Below, piece after piece: positions 1-3,449 of a stretch of DNA of 6,169 bases (position 1 is the stretch's first letter; the number at the start of each line of letters is the position of its first letter). Origin of the DNA: Rhodosalinus sp041685465 (GTDB lineage Bacteria > Pseudomonadota > Alphaproteobacteria > Rhodobacterales > Rhodobacteraceae); NCBI RefSeq assembly GCF_041685465.1, contig NZ_JAWLFS010000184.1, positions 1 through 6,169 on the forward strand, given 5' to 3'. Position numbers and translations under genes: made by a program. The notes below the pieces were generated by a model. The model was given only the letters and a program-made list of their open reading frames with translations, was not told the DNA's origin and ran no database searches.

Positions 1-525
1 GCCCGCGTCGTCCAGCCCCTCGAGCGCGCGGGCGCGGCTCGCCGCGTTCTTGAGGACGTGGCGCACGCCCGTCACCTCCGCCAGCGCCTCCGCGAGCGGG
101 GCGAGCGCCGCCTCGGCCCAGGCGGCGTTGGGCTGGATCACGGCGGTGTCGCCGAAGCGGTCGATCACCACGCCGGGCAGCCCGTCGCCCTCCCCGTGCA
201 CGAGCCGGTAGAAGGGCGCGTCATAGAGCCGGTCGCGCAGCGCCAGCGCGAGGGCGAGGCGCGCACGGAGCCACTCCGGCCCGATCTCCGCGCCCGGGTC
301 GCGGTCGAGCACGCGCAGCGCGATCTTCGAGCCCGCGTTGACGGCGACCGTGGCCAGCGGCTGGCGCCCCGCGTCCTCGAGCGTGGCGATGGTGCCGGGC
401 GCGAGCGCGCGCGTCCGACGGTCGAGCACCACCTCGTCGGCGAAGACCCAGGGCGCGCCGTGGCGCACCGGGCGGGGATCGGCCTTGGGCCGCAGACGGA
501 CGACGGGGCGGGGATCGGCGCTCAT
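1..525 (-). CDS. RlmI-like class I SAM-dependent 23S rRNA cytosine methyltransferase, N-terminal part (3' end outside window)
   Basis: Translation of the minus strand from the ATG at 525-523 gives 175 residues with no stop before the left edge, so the C-terminus is missing. It begins MSADPRPVVRL. Residues of about 7-75 resemble a PUA domain, with the family-style HGAPWVFADEV at 22-32. Residues 106-126 carry the hallmark RLVHGEGDGLPGVVIDRFGD of the RlmI/RlmK family of 23S rRNA 5-methylcytosine methyltransferases. The Rossmann SAM-binding and catalytic-cysteine region should follow outside the window, so catalytic competence cannot be judged. The family methylates large-subunit rRNA in the cytoplasm. 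The start is uncertain: an in-frame ATG lies two codons upstream (531-529), the frame is open further upstream, and only a weak purine-rich GGGATGGG precedes. The gene is divergent from edd with about 100 nt between starts and has no evident functional link to it. Family assignment is fairly secure; the exact target base is not. Confidence 0.85.
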   Translation of the reverse strand, partial: MSADPRPVVRLRPKADPRPVRHGAPWVFADEVVLDRRTRALAPGTIATLEDAGRQPLATVAVNAGSKIALRVLDRDPGAEIGPEWLRARLALALALRDRLYDAPFYRLVHGEGDGLPGVVIDRFGDTAVIQPNAAWAEAALAPLAEALAEVTGVRHVLKNAASRARALEGLDDAG

Positions 526-580
526 ACCCATCCCATAGCCCGCACGCCCGCCGGGCGAAAGGCCGCGCCGGCGCCTCCGG

Positions 581-609
581 TTGTTAGCGCTGACAGCGCG
601 TGCTATCCC
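581..609 (+). promoter_or_regulatory. Possible sigma-70-type promoter for edd-eda
   Basis: TTGTTA at 581-586 resembles a -35 box and is followed after 17 nt by TATCCC at 604-609, a poor -10 box. TGCTAT at 601-606 is an alternative -10 with only a 14-nt spacer. The -35 element would sit inside the palindrome at 582-595, so a bound repressor would block polymerase. Transcription would start near 615, giving a very short leader just containing the Shine-Dalgarno. The match is weak and rests mainly on position. Confidence 0.25.
582..595. promoter_or_regulatory. Operator-like palindrome (LacI/GalR-type) upstream of edd
   Basis: The sequence TGTTAGCGCTGACA is an inverted repeat of 7+7 bases with one mismatched pair; a perfect form would end GCTAACA. 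It is centred on GCGC and AT-rich at its ends, which stands out in a region that is otherwise nearly all G and C. Even-length palindromes with a central CG are typical of LacI/GalR-family operators, and regulators of that family control sugar-acid and central carbon genes in many proteobacteria. It lies 33 nt upstream of the edd start codon and 57 nt from the divergent methyltransferase start. Regulation of edd-eda by such a repressor is inferred. The regulator is not in the window. Confidence 0.5.
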
Positions 610-616
610 TTGCGTC

Positions 617-622
617 AGGAGG
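617..622 (+). promoter_or_regulatory. Strong ribosome binding site of edd
   Basis: AGGAGG lies 6 nt before the ATG at 629. This fixes the edd start at 629 rather than an in-frame upstream start near 581, which would place the operator-like palindrome inside the coding region and has no Shine-Dalgarno. Confidence 0.8.
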
Positions 623-628
623 AGAGCC

Positions 629-2431
629 ATGCCCCTCGATCCGACGATCGCCAAGGTGACCGAGACCATCGTCGCCCGCTCCGCCGGGACGCGCCGCGAC
701 TACCGCGACCGGATGCGCCGCGCTGCCGAGGACGGGCCGCGCCGCGCGCATCTCTCCTGCTCCAACCAGGCGCACGCCTACGCCGCGTCCGGCCCCGACA
801 AGGAGACGCTCGCGGGCCACCGCGCGCCCAACCTCGGGATCGTCACCGCCTACAACGACATGCTCTCGGCGCATCAGCCGTTCGAGCATTTCCCCGATGT
901 CATCCGCGCCGCGGCCCGCGCCGCGGGCGGCACGGCGCAGGTCGCGGGCGGCGTGCCGGCCATGTGCGACGGCGTCACCCAGGGCCAGACGGGGATGGAG
1001 CTCTCGCTCTTCTCGCGCGACACCATCGCGCTCGCCGCCGGCGTGGCGCTCAGCCACAACACCTTCGACGCGGCCGCCTACCTCGGCGTCTGCGACAAGA
1101 TCGTGCCCGGCCTCGTCATCGCGGCGGCGACCTTCGGCCACCTGCCGACGGTCTTCGTGCCCGCCGGGCCGATGACCAGCGGCCTGCCCAACGACGAGAA
1201 GGCCGAGGTGCGCAAGCAGTTCGCCGCCGGCGAGGTGGACCGCGAGGCGCTGATGCGGGCCGAGATGGCGGCCTATCACGGGCCGGGCACCTGCACCTTC
1301 TACGGCACGGCGAACTCCAACCAGATGCTGATGGAGATCATGGGGCTCCACCTGCCGGGGGCGAGCTTCGTGAACCCCGGCACGCCCCTGCGCGACGCGC
1401 TCACCGCGGCGGCGGTCGAGCGGGTGCTGTCGCTGACGCAGCTCGGCAACGCCTACACGCCCGCCTGCGACGTCCTCGACGAACGCGCCTTCGTCAACGG
1501 GATGGTCGGGCTGATGGCGACGGGGGGCTCGACCAATCTCGCCATCCACCTGCCGGCGATGGCGCGCGCCGCGGGCATCCTGCTCGAGCCGGAGGATTTC
1601 GCCGCCGTCTCCTCGGTCACGCCGCTGATGGCGCGGATCTATCCCAACGGCCTCGCCGACGTGAACCATTTCCACGCCGCGGGCGGCATGGCTTACCTGA
1701 TCGGCGAATTGCTGGAGGCCGGGCTCCTCCACCCGGACGTCGCCACCGTCGCCGGCCCCGGCCTCGCCCGCTACGCGGAGGAGCCGAAGCTCAGGGCCGG
1801 GGCGCTCGCCTGGGAGCCCGGCCCGCGCGAGAGCGCGAACGAGCGCATCCTGCGCCCGCACGCCGATCCCTTCCAGCCCACGGGCGGGATGGTTCAGCTC
1901 ACCGGCAACCTCGGCGAAGGGGTCGCCAAGATCTCGGCGGTGAAGGAGGCACATCTCGTGATCGAGGCGCCCGCCCGCGTCTTCGAGGCCCCCGAGGACG
2001 TGCTCGCCGCCTTCAAGGCCGGGCAGTTCACCGGGGACTGCGTGATCGTCCTGCGCTTTCAGGGGCCGCAGGCGAACGGCATGCCGGAGCTGCACGGGCT
2101 GACACCCGCGCTCTCGGTGCTTCTGGACCGCGGGCTGAAGGTGGCGCTCGTCACCGACGGGCGCATGTCCGGGGCGAGCGGCAAGGTTCCCGCCGCGCTC
2201 CACCTCAGCCCCGAGGCCGCCGCCGGCGGACCGCTCGCGCGGGTGCGCGACGGCGACGTGATCCGCCTCGACACGCGCGCGGGCACCTTGACCGCCGATG
2301 TCGACCTCGACACCCGTGCCCCCGCAGACCCCGACCTCTCGGCCAATCGCTGGGGCACCGGGCGCGAGCTCTTCCAGCTCTTCCGCGACCGCGTGGGCGA
2401 GGCGCGCCACGGCGCCTCGAGCCTGATCTGA
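629..2431 (+). CDS. edd: 6-phosphogluconate dehydratase (Edd), complete, 600 aa
   Basis: Edd dehydrates 6-phosphogluconate to 2-keto-3-deoxy-6-phosphogluconate, the first dedicated step of the Entner-Doudoroff pathway, in the cytoplasm. The 600-residue product has the family's usual length and aligns by eye with enterobacterial Edd along its whole length. Cysteines expected to hold the Fe-S cluster lie in MCDGVTQGQTG (C113), CDKIVPGLVIA (C155, matching the first IlvD/Edd signature) and TCTFYGTANSNQM (C222). The second signature, VTDGRMSGASGKVP, is at 508-521 and includes the conserved serines S514 and S517. GGSTNLAIHLPAMARAAG at 299-316 and MARIYPNGLADVNHF at 334-348 are also typical. These features favour Edd over the paralogous dihydroxy-acid dehydratase IlvD. 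The start is set by the AGGAGG at 617-622. eda follows on the same strand after 83 nt, supporting an operon. No frameshift or missing key residue is seen. Confidence 0.98.
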   Translation: MPLDPTIAKVTETIVARSAGTRRDYRDRMRRAAEDGPRRAHLSCSNQAHAYAASGPDKETLAGHRAPNLGIVTAYNDMLSAHQPFEHFPDVIRAAARAAGGTAQVAGGVPAMCDGVTQGQTGMELSLFSRDTIALAAGVALSHNTFDAAAYLGVCDKIVPGLVIAAATFGHLPTVFVPAGPMTSGLPNDEKAEVRKQFAAGEVDREALMRAEMAAYHGPGTCTFYGTANSNQMLMEIMGLHLPGASFVNPGTPLRDALTAAAVERVLSLTQLGNAYTPACDVLDERAFVNGMVGLMATGGSTNLAIHLPAMARAAGILLEPEDFAAVSSVTPLMARIYPNGLADVNHFHAAGGMAYLIGELLEAGLLHPDVATVAGPGLARYAEEPKLRAGALAWEPGPRESANERILRPHADPFQPTGGMVQLTGNLGEGVAKISAVKEAHLVIEAPARVFEAPEDVLAAFKAGQFTGDCVIVLRFQGPQANGMPELHGLTPALSVLLDRGLKVALVTDGRMSGASGKVPAALHLSPEAAAGGPLARVRDGDVIRLDTRAGTLTADVDLDTRAPADPDLSANRWGTGRELFQLFRDRVGEARHGASSLI

Positions 2432-2514
2432 GCCATGCCGCACCGCTCCGCTCAAAGCTCCCGACGTACCAAGGTCGGGCGGCAGCGCCCCCGGGGCGAC
2501 CACGGGGGCCGCCC
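2432..2514 (+). other. edd-eda spacer with competing short inverted repeats
   Basis: The 83-nt spacer holds three short stems: CCCGAC/GTCGGG (2460-2465 with 2474-2479), GGGCG/CGCCC (2477-2481 with 2486-2490, loop GCAG) and GGTCG/CGACC (2473-2477 with 2497-2501). They share bases, so they are largely mutually exclusive. None is followed by a T tract, so none looks like an intrinsic terminator. The weak eda Shine-Dalgarno (GGGGG at 2504-2508) lies just after the last arm. They may be chance structures in GC-rich DNA, an mRNA-processing hairpin or a translational control element. No stability was calculated. Confidence 0.3.
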
Positions 2515-3150
2515 GTGACGCCGGCCGAGGCGAGCCGCACGCTCCGCGCCCTCTGCGCCCGCGCGCCGGTGATCCCGGTGCTCGTGATCGAGGACGCAGG
2601 CACCGCGCGCCCGCTCGCCGAGGCGCTGGTCGCCGGCGGGCTGCCGGTGCTGGAGGTCACGCTGCGCACGCCCGCGGCGCTGGAGGCGCTCGCCGCCATG
2701 GCGGACGTGCCCGGCGCGGAGGTGGGGGCGGGCACCGTGCTGAGCCCTGCCGACGTGACAGCGGCATGCGCGGCCGGCGCGCGGTTCGCCGTGGCCCCGG
2801 GCGCCACGCCCGAGCTTCTCGGTCAAGCGGAGGCCGCAGACCTTCCCCTCCTGCCCGGCGCGGCGACGGCGTCGGAGGCGATGGCGCTGCTGGCGCGCGG
2901 CTACGACGTCGCGAAGTTCTTCCCCGCCGGGCCGATGGGCGGGCCGGCCGCGCTCTCGGCCCTCGGCGGTCCGCTGCCGGGCATGGCCTGGTGCCCGACG
3001 GGCGGCATCACGCCCGAGACCGCGCCGGATTACCTGACGCTGGCCAACGTCCTCTGCGTCGGCGGCAGCTGGATCGCGCCGCGCGCCCTCGTCGAGGCGC
3101 GCGACTGGCCCGCCATCGAAGCCCGTGCCCGCGCCGCCGCGGCGCTCTGA
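2515..3150 (+). CDS. eda: KDPG aldolase (2-dehydro-3-deoxyphosphogluconate aldolase, Eda), complete, 211 aa
   Basis: Eda cleaves KDPG to pyruvate and glyceraldehyde 3-phosphate through a Schiff-base intermediate and completes the Entner-Doudoroff pathway begun by Edd. The 211-residue protein is one TIM-barrel domain of normal length. Visible motifs are PVIPVLVIED (18-27), GLPVLEVTLRT (42-52, with catalytic E47 and phosphate or substrate R51), VGAGTVL (70-76), FAVAPGATPELL (91-102), AKFFPAGPMGG (133-143, with Schiff-base lysine K134), CPTGGITPE (160-168, phosphate-binding loop) and VLCVGGSWIAP (179-189). The usual KFFPAE is KFFPAG here. The start is the GTG at 2515, six nt after GGGGG. The frame is open far upstream, but no family-like sequence precedes it, and the ATG at 2435 is out of frame. 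Some KDPG aldolases also accept 4-hydroxy-2-oxoglutarate, but next to edd the KDPG role is the likely one. Confidence 0.97.
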   Translation: MTPAEASRTLRALCARAPVIPVLVIEDAGTARPLAEALVAGGLPVLEVTLRTPAALEALAAMADVPGAEVGAGTVLSPADVTAACAAGARFAVAPGATPELLGQAEAADLPLLPGAATASEAMALLARGYDVAKFFPAGPMGGPAALSALGGPLPGMAWCPTGGITPETAPDYLTLANVLCVGGSWIAPRALVEARDWPAIEARARAAAAL

Positions 3151-3153
3151 ACA

Positions 3154-3169
3154 CAGGGCGCGGCCCCTG
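3154..3169. terminator. Small hairpin between convergent eda and minus-strand gene; weak terminator candidate
   Basis: CAGGG (3154-3158) can pair with CCCTG (3165-3169) around a 6-nt loop. An overlapping alternative pairs GGCGC (3157-3161) with GCGCC (3169-3173). It starts 3 nt after the eda stop and lies in the 32-nt convergent gap, where a shared terminator would be expected. There is no T run on either strand, so intrinsic termination is doubtful. Confidence 0.25.
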
Positions 3170-3182
3170 CGCCACGACGCCG

Positions 3183-3449
3183 TCAGCCCCGCGCGTGACG
3201 CCGGGCGCCGCCGCGGCGGCGCGGCACCGCGCCCTCGGCACGGCCCTCGCGCAGCACCCGGGTCATCGGGTGACCCTCCGGCGCATCGGCATGGCGCGCG
3301 AGCAGCGCCTCGATCGCGGCACGGGGTTCGACACCCGCGGGCAAGGCGAGCGCCCAGTCGAGGAAGATCGAGCGGCACTCCGCCTCCCCGATCCCCTCGA
3401 TGCGGTAGGCCTCCCGGATCAGGCCCTTGGGGTCCGGCTCCTCGGTCAT
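3183..3449 (-). CDS. Small protein of unknown function, 88 aa, translationally coupled to glnE
   Basis: I cannot assign a function. The start is the ATG at 3449-3447, which overlaps the glnE TGA in an ATGA arrangement; GGAGG (3464-3460 on the minus strand) lies 10 nt upstream. The same frame is open further upstream, but only in the glnE shadow. The protein begins MTEEPDPKGLIREAYRIEGI and has an acidic N-terminus. Helix-forming stretches are likely at 22-35 (EAECRSIFLDWALA, with C25 and W32) and 42-54 (PRAAIEALLARHA), followed by HPMTRVLREG at 60-69. The last 12 residues hold six arginines, a low-complexity basic tail. There is no signal peptide or membrane segment. The balanced core composition, unlike the Arg/Pro/Ala-only shadow frames, and the start-stop overlap argue that it is real. 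I have an impression of similar small proteins in related alphaproteobacteria, not verified here. A role beside nitrogen regulation is only guilt by association. Confidence 0.8.
   Translation of the reverse strand: MTEEPDPKGLIREAYRIEGIGEAECRSIFLDWALALPAGVEPRAAIEALLARHADAPEGHPMTRVLREGRAEGAVPRRRGGARRHARG
3205..3222. repeat. Perfect 18-bp GC-only palindrome
   Basis: GCGCCGCCG is followed immediately by its reverse complement CGGCGGCGC. It lies 55 nt after the eda stop and inside the 3' end of the small minus-strand gene, encoding part of its basic tail (residues 76-82). It could form a strong hairpin in read-through RNA from either direction. It lacks a T tract. GC-only palindromes are more likely by chance in DNA of this composition. 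Confidence 0.5.

Noticed and set aside
522..536. A four-codon mini-frame on the minus strand (ATG GGA TGG GTA TGA) whose stop overlaps the methyltransferase ATG, resembling a coupled leader peptide.
   Set aside because: It has no Shine-Dalgarno and is too short to distinguish from chance. It merely reflects three ATGs close together.
545..574. Short GC-only hairpins in the divergent region (CGCCC/GGGCG at 545-557; palindrome GCGCCGGCGC at 565-574).
   Set aside because: Short stems of pure G and C are expected by chance at this composition, and a terminator makes no sense between divergent starts.
2435..2437. An ATG just after the edd stop as the start of eda.
   Set aside because: It is not in frame with the aldolase. 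The GTG at 2515 is in frame and gives a normal-length protein.
584..2503. A 639-codon open frame antisense to edd.
   Set aside because: The composition is typical of an antisense shadow (Gly, Arg, Ala, His, Val), with no motif or plausible ribosome site, and edd on the other strand is unambiguous.
58..3150. A continuous plus-strand open frame of about 1030 codons running over the methyltransferase antisense, edd in a wrong frame, and eda in the right frame.
   Set aside because: Only the last 211 codons (eda) have recognisable protein sequence. The rest is Arg/Pro/Gly/Ala-rich shadow coding caused by the scarcity of stop codons in GC-rich DNA. It is not a fusion protein.
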